A DNA stretch of 64,000 bases from the NCBI GenBank assembly GCA_040389005.1, contig JAZKAS010000022.1:28966-92965 (forward strand). Direction: 5' to 3'. This document shows, in pieces, positions 1 to 8,051 of the stretch. The notes below the pieces were generated by a model. It searched no databases and had not been told where the DNA came from. It saw nothing but the letters and a program-made list of their open reading frames with translations. Position 1 is the stretch's first letter. Each line of letters starts with the position of its first letter. This DNA is from JAGOUN01 sp040389005 (GTDB lineage: Bacteria; Pseudomonadota; Gammaproteobacteria; JAGOUN01). The position numbers and the translations under genes are program-made.

Positions 1-75
1 GCAGTACTTTTTAAGGCAACGCCAAATGTACCAGAATCTAGCGGTTCAGCAAATTTTTTAAATAAATGTCAATAA
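1..75 (+). CDS. C-terminal end of an unidentified protein (partial)
   Basis: An open frame runs from the first base of the window to a TAA stop at 73-75 and encodes the last 24 residues of a protein that begins outside the window. The visible tail ends in NFLNKCQ and is too short to assign a family. It converges on the DedA gene that ends at 93, leaving only 17 bases between the two stops. It could be a chance open frame, because only 24 codons are visible. Confidence 0.35.
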   Translation, partial: AVLFKATPNVPESSGSANFLNKCQ

Positions 76-92
76 CATACAAATTTAGTATT

Positions 93-722
93 TTATTTGC
101 GATGCCGCAACAACCCAATTAGCGGCACCGCAGAAGGCACAACAATCATTGCCAACACAAACCACGAAAAATGTTCTTTGACAAACGGCATATTGCCAAA
201 CAAATAGCTAATCCATAACAGACCAATCACCCAAAAACACGAGCCGATTAAACTGACAATCGTGTATTTGATTTTATCCATCTTAACTAAACCCGCAACA
301 AAGGGAACAAAGGTTCTTAAAATGGCGATGAAACAACAGACAATAATCGCCGACGCACCATATTTTTCAAAAAACGCATGCGCCTTATCCAAATGACCCC
401 GATTCAACCAACGCCAATTCGCACGATACACCCGCTCACCGAGTTTATGGCCAACCCAATAATTCAACATCATGCCCGTGAAACAAGCGATCAATAATAA
501 AATCATCAAAGGCATAATATGAAGTTCACTATTCGCTGCCAACGCTCCCGCAGCAAATAACATCGAATCCCCCGGTAAAAACGGTGTTAAAATACACGCC
601 ATCTCAAAAAAGACAATCAGAAAAAGAATCGCATACGACCAATAGCCGAACACATGCACCATTTGTGCCAAAAAAATATCAATATGAAGCATCATATGAA
701 TAAACTGTTGAAACCAAGCCAT
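93..722 (-). CDS. DedA family membrane protein
   Basis: A 209-residue polytopic inner-membrane protein of the DedA/SNARE-associated (VTT) family, whose members are linked to undecaprenyl-phosphate or phospholipid flipping and to envelope and pH homeostasis. The sequence shows the family's acidic segment followed by PFLPGDS near residues 47-53. A later ILRTFVPFVAGLVKM segment around residue 135 carries the conserved arginine and the proline/glycine re-entrant motif. Several hydrophobic helices and a basic C-terminus (LRHRK) follow. It starts at ATG 722, preceded by an AGTAGGT ribosome site, and lies 12 bases after the rhodanese gene on the same strand, so the two are probably co-transcribed. 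The exact substrate cannot be told from sequence. Confidence 0.88.
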   Translation of the reverse strand: MAWFQQFIHMMLHIDIFLAQMVHVFGYWSYAILFLIVFFEMACILTPFLPGDSMLFAAGALAANSELHIMPLMILLLIACFTGMMLNYWVGHKLGERVYRANWRWLNRGHLDKAHAFFEKYGASAIIVCCFIAILRTFVPFVAGLVKMDKIKYTIVSLIGSCFWVIGLLWISYLFGNMPFVKEHFSWFVLAMIVVPSAVPLIGLLRHRK

Positions 723-734
723 TTTTACCTACTT

Positions 735-1112
735 TTATTGTGTTAAATTTTCCATCGGTAGCCCTTGCTCAACCCAAGCCCGGCTACCGCCCGCCATGGA
801 CGCGACATGAGTATATCCCATTTTCTGCGCATTATCCGCGGCTAATACTGAACGATATCCGCCGCTACAATAAAAAATGATGGGTGTATTTTTATCAGAG
901 ATAATTTTCTCGATATCACGCTCAAGCACGCCCCGACTGATGCCAATCGCCCCTGGCAAAATGCCACTTTCCCATTCATGCGCTTCACGCACATCGACTA
1001 GCAAGGACGGGATATCTGCATGTAATTGCGCCCAAACTCGATCGGGTGATATCTCTGTGACAAACTGCCGCGCCTGCTCAACGAGCTCTAAAAACCCAAT
1101 TGAATGTTGCAT
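735..1112 (-). CDS. rhodanese-like domain protein
   Basis: A single-domain rhodanese of 125 residues, probably a cytoplasmic sulfurtransferase. The active-site loop is visible as YCSGGYRS around residues 81-88, with the catalytic cysteine and the CxxxxR pattern of active rhodaneses. The LLVDVREAHEWESGILPGA segment near residues 37-55 matches the family's CH2A-type motif, and MAGGSRAWVEQGLP ends the domain. The ATG at 1112 is preceded by GAAGG at a good distance. It is the upstream gene of a likely two-gene unit with the DedA gene. The physiological sulfur donor and acceptor are unknown. Confidence 0.88.
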   Translation of the reverse strand: MQHSIGFLELVEQARQFVTEISPDRVWAQLHADIPSLLVDVREAHEWESGILPGAIGISRGVLERDIEKIISDKNTPIIFYCSGGYRSVLAADNAQKMGYTHVASMAGGSRAWVEQGLPMENLTQ

Positions 1113-1291
1113 AAAATGACCTTCTATTACGATTTTCCTAGTTTATCAAAAAAAACAGAACTTTTCTCTCTTTAGCGCCCCCATATTCAGCAGCCCTACA
1201 AGACCAAGTTGAGTCAATTGAGTCAATTGACTTGCTTGATTGGCATAGAGGAGTTGCAACCAGAGATTGTATCGGAAAATTTAATCGGATG

Positions 1292-1311
1292 GTTAAGCTT
1301 TATATAATATT
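1292..1311 (+). promoter_or_regulatory. possible PmrA-type tandem box
   Basis: Two 9-base half-sites, GTTAAGCTT and TATAATATT, are separated by exactly two bases, 55 bases before the giant gene's start. In Legionella and Coxiella the PmrA response regulator binds a tandem of CTTAATATT-like half-sites with a two-base spacer upstream of many effector genes. The second half-site matches at 7 of 9 positions and the first at 6 of 9. The second half also contains TATAAT, so it may simply be a -10 box. Confidence 0.25.
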
Positions 1312-1366
1312 TCATGAGCTATACTACCCATACTAAAAAATGAACACCCCCACGTAGTAATAAGAC

Positions 1367-4300
1367 ATGCCCATCACGATTAAAAAAATATTTCATACTA
1401 CGCGAGACGTAACAAAGACCACCTGGAGCAACACACCCAGCGCGGATGTCGACTATATACGAATGATAAAGGGACAAAAACCGTTTAAATCATCCGCCAT
1501 TACCCAGACAATGGTCAAACAAACTTTAATTATTGCGGAAAACATTCGAAACTACTTGGAGAATATAGTAGAAGTAAAAAAATTTGATGATTGTATAAAG
1601 CAGTTATACCAAGAAGGGTTTTCAATCTATTTCTGCAAAGGAAAAAAATTGCATCTCTATACCCATGCATTCTTAAAAAATTTGAGCGCACTCCCTAGAC
1701 ACAGTGACAATACGATTCACTACTCATTGACTCCAAAAGAAATAAGCGAGCAATTAAACATTTCTATAGAAGAAATTTTACAATTTGATTTCCCCGAGAT
1801 TAGCTTACTCTCCTCAGGATGTGAAGGAACTTTCGATGGCACGACATTAACCACCTGGAAGAACCAAGAAACATTACGCTCAATTAAATTAACCACGTCA
1901 TCATTAACTCATATGAATGAGCTAATGAATATTTGTCCAAACATCGTTTTATTCTCTATCAACGCCAACGAGATTATCGAATTTTCTTGCAATAAAAACA
2001 CCATCCAAAAGTGGATTGACTTTTTTCAAAAACATCAACCCCCTGAAGAGATGCTAACAGCATGCTCTTCTGAAGCAACAACGCTAACATTAAACAGCAA
2101 TTTTGTATGCAACAGTGATTTTCTGCTTTCAATATTAGAAAAAGCATCTCAGATAGAAGTATTAAATTTAGATGGCTTCACACTCGACGACCTTACACTC
2201 GACGACCTTCAACCACTTAATAACGCTGATTTATCAAAACTAAAAACCCTTGGGCTGTGGTCTTCTTCCTTTTCCGGTGATTTTACCGCGGCGATATTAG
2301 CAAAAACATCTCAATTGGAAGCATTAATGGCATATGATTGTAACATTCTTGAAGATATTCAATTACCTGATCACGTTGATTTATCGAAATTAAAAATCCT
2401 TGATTTATCGGAATTTTCTGTTTCCAGCGATTTTGTCGAAGCGATATTAGCAAAAACATCTGAATTGGAAATTTTAGCATTAACCTTTTGTAGTACTCTC
2501 ACAGATATTCAATTATCGGATCACGTTGACTTATCGAAACTAAAAATCCTTAATTTATCCGGCTCTTCTGTTTCCAGTGATTTTGTCGCAACGATATTAG
2601 CAAAAGCACCTCAACTAGAAACATTAAATTTAAGCCGTTGTCGAACTCTTGAAGAGCTTGAATTATCTGATCACGCTGACTTATCGAAACTAAAAATTCT
2701 TGATTTATCCTGCTCTTATGTTTCCAGTGATTTTGTCGCAGCGATATTAGCAAAAACACCTCAACTAGAAACATTAAATTTAAACCGTTGTCAAAATCTT
2801 GAAGAGCTTGAATTGTCTGATCACGCTGATTTATCGAAACTAAAAATCGTTGATTTATCTGGCTCTTCTGTTTCCAGTGATTTTGTCGCGGCGATATTGG
2901 CAAAATCATCCCATTTGGAAGAATTATGTTTATTGTCTTGTAAGAATCTAACAGAAGAAGATATTGAAGACTTTCGCCAAGAACAAAAACAACTTTCAAT
3001 ATCATTTCAACTTTATAAAGAAAACGAAATAACATCGCATCAAAAATCCTCTACAACACAACAAAAAAGTATCGACGCCGATACACGCCCATCAAATCAA
3101 ACTTTACGAACCGACCGTGTTTTTATGGGAATGTCTCGCGCACCAGAACCGCGCGAACTGCGTTATGAGGTTTTTGATAATTTGCAACTTAACACCAAAC
3201 CAGATATTAACGCGCCTTTTTTGTTAAATCATTCTGCTTTGATGAGCTTTTTTGCAATAACACCTATTCAAGCACAGAGACCCTTATTGTTGGACTATCA
3301 AATGACCAATGATCATTATTATTTTGGTCGCAAAAAATTGCGCTTAACGAGCGAATGGCAAGCCCTTCCTTCAATCTTTCCCAATGAGGTATTACTGTAT
3401 TTTTATCTTTCTTCTCCTGCAGACGTTGAGTTTATAAGGTCAACCAATACTGATTTACAGTACATTCGCTTAAAAGGTTCGCAGCCACCCCAAAATAATA
3501 CCATTGAATTATTTTTGGGGGGCGAAAAAGCAAAATTATCTTGGACCGAGTTGCCCACAGAAGTTCGCAGCCTCATTAAATTTTGTCGAAATTTTAAAGC
3601 AGGTGCTTTACGAAATATTGACGAAACATCCAGCGCACAACAATACATGAGTGCTTTAATCACTCAAAAACTTGGAGCGTGCCGGCATCGCAGTGTTGTG
3701 TTCAAATACCTGATGCAACAAAATCATCCGAATATACCCGTACGCTTGGTTGCAAATGATATCCACATGTATGCTGAAGTGTTTTATCAGCAACAATGGA
3801 TTCCCTGCGATTTCGGCGGCTATCCTGCAAAGATAAAAATACGAGAAAAATTGTCAGAGCGTGTTACTCAAAACTCAGAACAAAAAACTCAGACAAAAGA
3901 AATCACTAAAAAACTACCGCCACATTATTTTATTAAGCGCGAATCATCGATGGTCATTAAAAAAAGTGCCGCAGAGATTTTAACTCATTCCGGCACAACA
4001 TGCGTACATACTTCAAATGGTGAAGACACTCGGCTGGCTTTACAAAAAACTGCCCATACGCTTGGCCAAACCCCTTATTTTATTGACTCACCCGATGTTT
4101 TACGCTGCGCGGGGCCTTACATCCAGCGAGACGCGGCAAACAACACACTAGGGCATATTGTTAAAGATCCTGGCGGACCTCTATATGAATTTTTTACGAG
4201 TGACGCGCCCCATAAAGTGCTCATCATTGATTACAGTCAATTCACCCCCGCAGAAATCGTCGCCACAAACGCGGTGTTAGACAACCCACCACGCGTTGAT

Positions 4301-6976
4301 GGCATATGGCCTTCTTCCCACATCCACGTGATTGCATTACTAAACCCGCATAATTCCGCCATGTATCAAGGGCCTGATTTTTACTCGCGCTTTGATCGAG
4401 TAGAAGAGATGACGCATGAGTTGACGCCCGCTTTTTCACCCCCGATTCCATTGGCGGAGCGCACTCACTCAAACAGTGAAATTATTGAACTCTGTGGTGG
4501 AGAGCACTGGGAATCTTGCCTCATTGGCCACTGGACTATTCAAGGCAATTATTTTGTGTTCAAAGAAGGTGTGTTATTGCAAGCCTTGAAACACAATAGA
4601 ACCACCGTTGCCTTTAATAACGCACCATTACACGACCCTGCTTTTGTGGTTTTTTTGCATGATTTAAGCTGGTATCGCGCGGTTTACTATCAAGGCCATA
4701 ATTATGGCGCATTACCAGAAATTTTTTCATTTGAATTAACACAAGGCGTTTATCTTCCCGAAAAAGAAAAATACTTGCAGCTGTATCCTGAGAATGCATT
4801 GATCAAAGGTCATCAGTTGTTACTCAATCAGGCAAATATATCGGATTTCTTGGTGAGCTATACCATTCAACAAGGGCAATTGCATACGCAAGCAGGCTTG
4901 ATTGAACGCTATAAAAATAATAAATTGCCGATTTATCTGACCAGCTCATTGTCTTTTTATACCTGGCTGCGATTGCTGGAAGCGTGCCGAGAACATAACA
5001 CCACCTTGTTACTCACTTTGGCACCAGGCGTCACACTCCCCAAAGAATTAGAGATGGATACTGATCATCTCGCAACTAGACCTAGTTTGGCACTCAGTCC
5101 GCGGACGATTTTTAATCCCTTATCAATCCCCCAAGACTTAAACACAATGACTATCGATATCACTGAGTTAGAAACAAATGCTTTCTTAGCTACCTTCAAA
5201 TTCAAAGAGTTTAATCGACAAACAAATATTTACGAATTTGCCCTCATTGAAAATGCCATTCAAAGCGCTTTAGAGAAAAATAAAACAGTGATATTAAAAG
5301 GCCGATGGACACTCGCCATAGCCGAGGCCGTACAAACGCTTATCTTTCAACGTTGGCAAAACGCTTGCAGCGGCAAGCTTGTTATACTCTGTGATCATCC
5401 CAGTTTATTTCCTTTTTTACCTTCACAAGCTTTGAACGAACTGCCAAAAGCGACACCCCGACCTGACAAAATCGTCGATTATGCAGAGCGATTCTCCGAG
5501 GTAGAAGCCGCTTTAGCAACCACCCCTTTCGTACGTATCACTGGCCCCAGCGGTTGTGGTAAAACGCATTTCGTAGTGTACGAATGGACTCGAAAACATC
5601 CTAAGCTTCATTATGGCGAAGAAAAAATTCTCGCTTTTTTGGAAGATACGTCAACGGATGGATTGATTATCTTGTATCTGAACGAGGCCAATCTCAATGA
5701 AAAACAATGGGCATTGTTCATGGGATTGTTTGACAATCCCCCTGCGGTTTTTTATAAAAATCATTACTATCCCGTAACTTCGCGTCACAAGGTAATTGTT
5801 GACGGCAATCCTTTATCGTGCGGTGGAGGACGCAACACGCCTTATTTATTTCAGCAACATCCGTATCAACTATTGTTTCAACCTTTGCCGCGAGAAGTCA
5901 TTGCAAAACACATTGACTTAGAACCTGCGCTGAAAGAACCAATACTGGATGTAGTGGCCTATCTTGCATCGTGCGATCCCAATGACACGTTATTGACCCC
6001 GCGAGAAATAAAAGCCATGGCGAATTTCATTCGCATTGCTCAATATCAATACCCGCATATTTCCGGACAAACGCTCGCGCGCTATTTTGCCTATACGCTC
6101 AGCCAACCTCATGTGCCGTACGAGCATCGAGCGGCTTTTGAAGAAAAGTTCAAAACCGATATGCCTTTTACGCTGGCAGATGTTATCGCTCAAAATAACT
6201 CCCCAGGCGATTACATACTCCATGAAACTAACTTGCCGGTGGCGATTGCGATTCACATGCATTTGGCTCGGCGAGAATATTATCAAACCACCGGCGCTAC
6301 ACCTCTCGCGGTAGGACTAAATGGTTTAATTATTGAAGGCGAATCCGGCGAAGGCAAAAGCACGTTGATCATTCATCAACTTCAGCTAAAAGGCTACCAA
6401 GAAGGCGTTGATTTTATCCACATCGCCCCAAAAACCAAGGGACTCGAAGCAACACTTTTAAATGCATTTCATCAAGGGCAAATGGTTGTCATTGATGAAA
6501 TAAACACTCATCCACTCGATGAAAAGTTACTCCTTGCTTTGCTAGAAGGACATGATCTAAAGGGTAATTTGCCTGAAAAACCTGGATTTCTATTATTCGG
6601 CACGCAAAACCCCTTAAGTTACCGAGGACGGTTAAAATTGTCGACACCGTTAGCGCATCGTGTACAAACCATCACGTTACAAAAAAGTACGCTACAGGAA
6701 AAAAGACAGATTTTAGATCGATTCGAATTACCCACAGACATTACCCAATACATGCTCCAAGAATGGGCACAAAACACTGATTTAACGTTAAGAGATCTTC
6801 TTAAAGCCGCCGAGCAATGGAAAGCCTGCAATCAACCATTATCTCGATCGTCTTCTACATTTTTCTCAAACAAAGATGCTGGCACGGTTTTGGGTAAACG
6901 CAAAGAACCCGAGCCACCCTTGTTTGAGCTAAATTCCGCCAACCCCCACGATCATGTAGACTTTCTGCCAAGATAA
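1367..6976 (+). CDS. giant LRR / transglutaminase-like / tandem AAA protein, candidate effector
   Basis: An 1869-residue protein of unknown function with a clear modular build. Residues about 240-540 hold leucine-rich repeats; five copies of a 50-residue unit (two LRRs each) are nearly identical. Around residues 760-820 is a transglutaminase-like core: LGACRHRS with Cys772, DIHMYAEV with His800 and PCDFGGYP with Asp815, matching the Cys-His-Asp triad order of that fold. Near residue 1393 is a P-loop GPSGCGKT with an acidic strand (LIILYLNEAN) downstream. At residue 1658 is a second P-loop, GESGEGKST, followed by a Walker B VVIDEIN at 1707-1713 and a sensor-like FGTQNP. The two ATPase modules recall dynein/McrB-type AAA tandems. 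No signal peptide or membrane segment is apparent. The protein may act inside a host cell, but that is inference from architecture and from the Dot/Icm genes nearby. Confidence 0.75.
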   Translation: MPITIKKIFHTTRDVTKTTWSNTPSADVDYIRMIKGQKPFKSSAITQTMVKQTLIIAENIRNYLENIVEVKKFDDCIKQLYQEGFSIYFCKGKKLHLYTHAFLKNLSALPRHSDNTIHYSLTPKEISEQLNISIEEILQFDFPEISLLSSGCEGTFDGTTLTTWKNQETLRSIKLTTSSLTHMNELMNICPNIVLFSINANEIIEFSCNKNTIQKWIDFFQKHQPPEEMLTACSSEATTLTLNSNFVCNSDFLLSILEKASQIEVLNLDGFTLDDLTLDDLQPLNNADLSKLKTLGLWSSSFSGDFTAAILAKTSQLEALMAYDCNILEDIQLPDHVDLSKLKILDLSEFSVSSDFVEAILAKTSELEILALTFCSTLTDIQLSDHVDLSKLKILNLSGSSVSSDFVATILAKAPQLETLNLSRCRTLEELELSDHADLSKLKILDLSCSYVSSDFVAAILAKTPQLETLNLNRCQNLEELELSDHADLSKLKIVDLSGSSVSSDFVAAILAKSSHLEELCLLSCKNLTEEDIEDFRQEQKQLSISFQLYKENEITSHQKSSTTQQKSIDADTRPSNQTLRTDRVFMGMSRAPEPRELRYEVFDNLQLNTKPDINAPFLLNHSALMSFFAITPIQAQRPLLLDYQMTNDHYYFGRKKLRLTSEWQALPSIFPNEVLLYFYLSSPADVEFIRSTNTDLQYIRLKGSQPPQNNTIELFLGGEKAKLSWTELPTEVRSLIKFCRNFKAGALRNIDETSSAQQYMSALITQKLGACRHRSVVFKYLMQQNHPNIPVRLVANDIHMYAEVFYQQQWIPCDFGGYPAKIKIREKLSERVTQNSEQKTQTKEITKKLPPHYFIKRESSMVIKKSAAEILTHSGTTCVHTSNGEDTRLALQKTAHTLGQTPYFIDSPDVLRCAGPYIQRDAANNTLGHIVKDPGGPLYEFFTSDAPHKVLIIDYSQFTPAEIVATNAVLDNPPRVDGIWPSSHIHVIALLNPHNSAMYQGPDFYSRFDRVEEMTHELTPAFSPPIPLAERTHSNSEIIELCGGEHWESCLIGHWTIQGNYFVFKEGVLLQALKHNRTTVAFNNAPLHDPAFVVFLHDLSWYRAVYYQGHNYGALPEIFSFELTQGVYLPEKEKYLQLYPENALIKGHQLLLNQANISDFLVSYTIQQGQLHTQAGLIERYKNNKLPIYLTSSLSFYTWLRLLEACREHNTTLLLTLAPGVTLPKELEMDTDHLATRPSLALSPRTIFNPLSIPQDLNTMTIDITELETNAFLATFKFKEFNRQTNIYEFALIENAIQSALEKNKTVILKGRWTLAIAEAVQTLIFQRWQNACSGKLVILCDHPSLFPFLPSQALNELPKATPRPDKIVDYAERFSEVEAALATTPFVRITGPSGCGKTHFVVYEWTRKHPKLHYGEEKILAFLEDTSTDGLIILYLNEANLNEKQWALFMGLFDNPPAVFYKNHYYPVTSRHKVIVDGNPLSCGGGRNTPYLFQQHPYQLLFQPLPREVIAKHIDLEPALKEPILDVVAYLASCDPNDTLLTPREIKAMANFIRIAQYQYPHISGQTLARYFAYTLSQPHVPYEHRAAFEEKFKTDMPFTLADVIAQNNSPGDYILHETNLPVAIAIHMHLARREYYQTTGATPLAVGLNGLIIEGESGEGKSTLIIHQLQLKGYQEGVDFIHIAPKTKGLEATLLNAFHQGQMVVIDEINTHPLDEKLLLALLEGHDLKGNLPEKPGFLLFGTQNPLSYRGRLKLSTPLAHRVQTITLQKSTLQEKRQILDRFELPTDITQYMLQEWAQNTDLTLRDLLKAAEQWKACNQPLSRSSSTFFSNKDAGTVLGKRKEPEPPLFELNSANPHDHVDFLPR
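2281..2960 (+). repeat. in-gene tandem repeat, 150-base period, five copies
   Basis: Within the giant gene the DNA repeats with an exact 150-base period. The marker 'ttttgtcgcagcgatattagc' or a close variant recurs at about 2281, 2431, 2581, 2731 and 2881. Each unit encodes 50 residues, including DLSKLKILDLS and SSDFVAAILAK, equal to two leucine-rich repeats. High DNA identity between units points to recent duplication and a likely copy-number-variable region. Confidence 0.85.
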
Positions 6977-7020
6977 TTGCATAATGACGCAACTTTTAAT
7001 TAAACAGCACATGAGGGTGA

Positions 7021-7464
7021 ATGGCGAGCATTCTAGTTTTACACGGCCCCAACCTCAATCTTTTAGGCACGCGTGAACCCGAAATCTATGGTCACAAAAC
7101 CTTAAACGATGTGAATGCTGAACTTTTTACCAAAGCTGCGTTTATGGATCATCGCCTAAGTATCCATCAAAGCAACGCAGAACATGTGTTGATTGATTTC
7201 ATTCAAGGCGCGCGTAATCAACACGATTTTATTATTTTTAACCCAGCAGGGTTCACGCATACAAGCGTTGTGTTGCGCGATGCTCTATCGGCTGTCGCGA
7301 TTCCATTTATCGAAATCCATATTAGCGATATCAAAAGCCGCGAACCCTTCCGTCAACATTCTTATTTTTCAGATATAGCCCATAAAACCATCAGCGGCCA
7401 AGGCACCGATGGTTATTTGATGGCATTAGAGACAGCAAACCAATTTTTATTAACACGAGGATAA
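7021..7464 (+). CDS. aroQ: 3-dehydroquinate dehydratase, type II
   Basis: Converts 3-dehydroquinate to 3-dehydroshikimate in the shikimate pathway; a cytoplasmic dodecameric enzyme. The 147-residue length is typical for type II. It opens with LHGPNLNLLGTREPEIYG, which carries the conserved asparagine, arginine and tyrosine of the active-site lid. FNPAGFTHTSVVLRDAL and IHISDIKSREPFRQHSY supply the catalytic-histidine region and substrate-binding residues. The ATG at 7021 follows a strong GAGGGTG ribosome site. It sits six bases before accB, the usual aroQ-accB-accC order of gammaproteobacteria, so it is likely the first gene of that operon. Confidence 0.97.
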   Translation: MASILVLHGPNLNLLGTREPEIYGHKTLNDVNAELFTKAAFMDHRLSIHQSNAEHVLIDFIQGARNQHDFIIFNPAGFTHTSVVLRDALSAVAIPFIEIHISDIKSREPFRQHSYFSDIAHKTISGQGTDGYLMALETANQFLLTRG

Positions 7465-7470
7465 AACAAC

Positions 7471-7923
7471 ATGATCGATCTACGTAAAATTAAAAAACTC
7501 ATTGAACTTGTAGAAGAATCACAAATTGCGAGCCTGAAAATTAGCGAAAACGGCGAAACCATTGAAATTTCTAAACCCACTTCTTCTGTGACGCATTATA
7601 CAACCGCACCAACTCATGCACCAGCGCCGGTTGCAGCGCCCGTATTAGAACAGGCGTCACATAAACCTGCTGCCACCGATGATTCTAAACATCACCGCTT
7701 AACCTCACCGATGGTCGGTACGATTTATCTTTCTGCAACACCGGGCGCAGACCCGTTTGTTGAAGTCGGTCAAACGGTCAAAAAAGGACAAACCATTTGC
7801 TTGATCGAAGCGATGAAAATGTTCAACCAAATTGAAGCCGATAAATCTGGCGTGATCACAGCGCGATTGGTTGAAAACGCATCGCCGGTTGAATTTGGTC
7901 AACCATTATTTATTATTGAATAA
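7471..7923 (+). CDS. accB: biotin carboxyl carrier protein of acetyl-CoA carboxylase
   Basis: Carries the biotin that shuttles carboxyl groups from biotin carboxylase to the carboxyltransferase in the first step of fatty-acid synthesis. The 150-residue protein has the usual N-terminal segment (DLRKIKKLIELVEES), an Ala/Pro/Thr-rich linker at about residues 45-75 and a C-terminal biotinyl domain. The biotinylated lysine is Lys116 in EAMKMF. It is followed by accC after a 128-base spacer that contains two hairpins, which may tune relative expression of the two genes. Confidence 0.97.
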   Translation: MIDLRKIKKLIELVEESQIASLKISENGETIEISKPTSSVTHYTTAPTHAPAPVAAPVLEQASHKPAATDDSKHHRLTSPMVGTIYLSATPGADPFVEVGQTVKKGQTICLIEAMKMFNQIEADKSGVITARLVENASPVEFGQPLFIIE

Positions 7924-7946
7924 AACTCCTCATCCGCCTGTCGGCA

Positions 7947-7967
7947 CTTTCTTTTACTGAAAGAAAG
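7947..7967 (+). repeat. hairpin in the accB-accC spacer (first)
   Basis: An 8-base perfect inverted repeat, CTTTCTTT and AAAGAAAG, with a 5-base loop, lies 23 bases after the accB stop. It is not followed by a T run, so a rho-independent terminator is unlikely. It may be part of an intergenic repeat or an mRNA-processing site. Confidence 0.4.
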
Positions 7968-7980
7968 CATCAAAAGGCGA

Positions 7981-8011
7981 CGGCCTTCTCCCCTGAAAAG
8001 AGAGAAGGCCG
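7981..8011 (+). repeat. GC-rich hairpin in the accB-accC spacer (second)
   Basis: A perfect 10-base-pair stem, CGGCCTTCTC with GAGAAGGCCG, and an 11-base loop, in an otherwise AT-rich region 41 bases before accC. No T run follows. Its composition and the adjacent CTCATCCGCCTGTCGGC segment resemble dispersed palindromic intergenic repeats. Whether other copies exist in the genome cannot be seen here. Confidence 0.5.
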
Positions 8012-8051
8012 CAGTAGAGAGGACAAATAAATCTGACATGGGAATTCCATT

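Noticed and set aside
1211..1228. Double GAGTCAATT repeat
   Set aside because: Only two 9-base copies in AT-rich intergenic sequence, with no link to a promoter or gene.
2283..3035. Two minus-strand open frames (65 and 161 codons) opposite the giant gene
   Set aside because: They are antisense shadows of the LRR repeats, which keep several frames open through repeated sequence.
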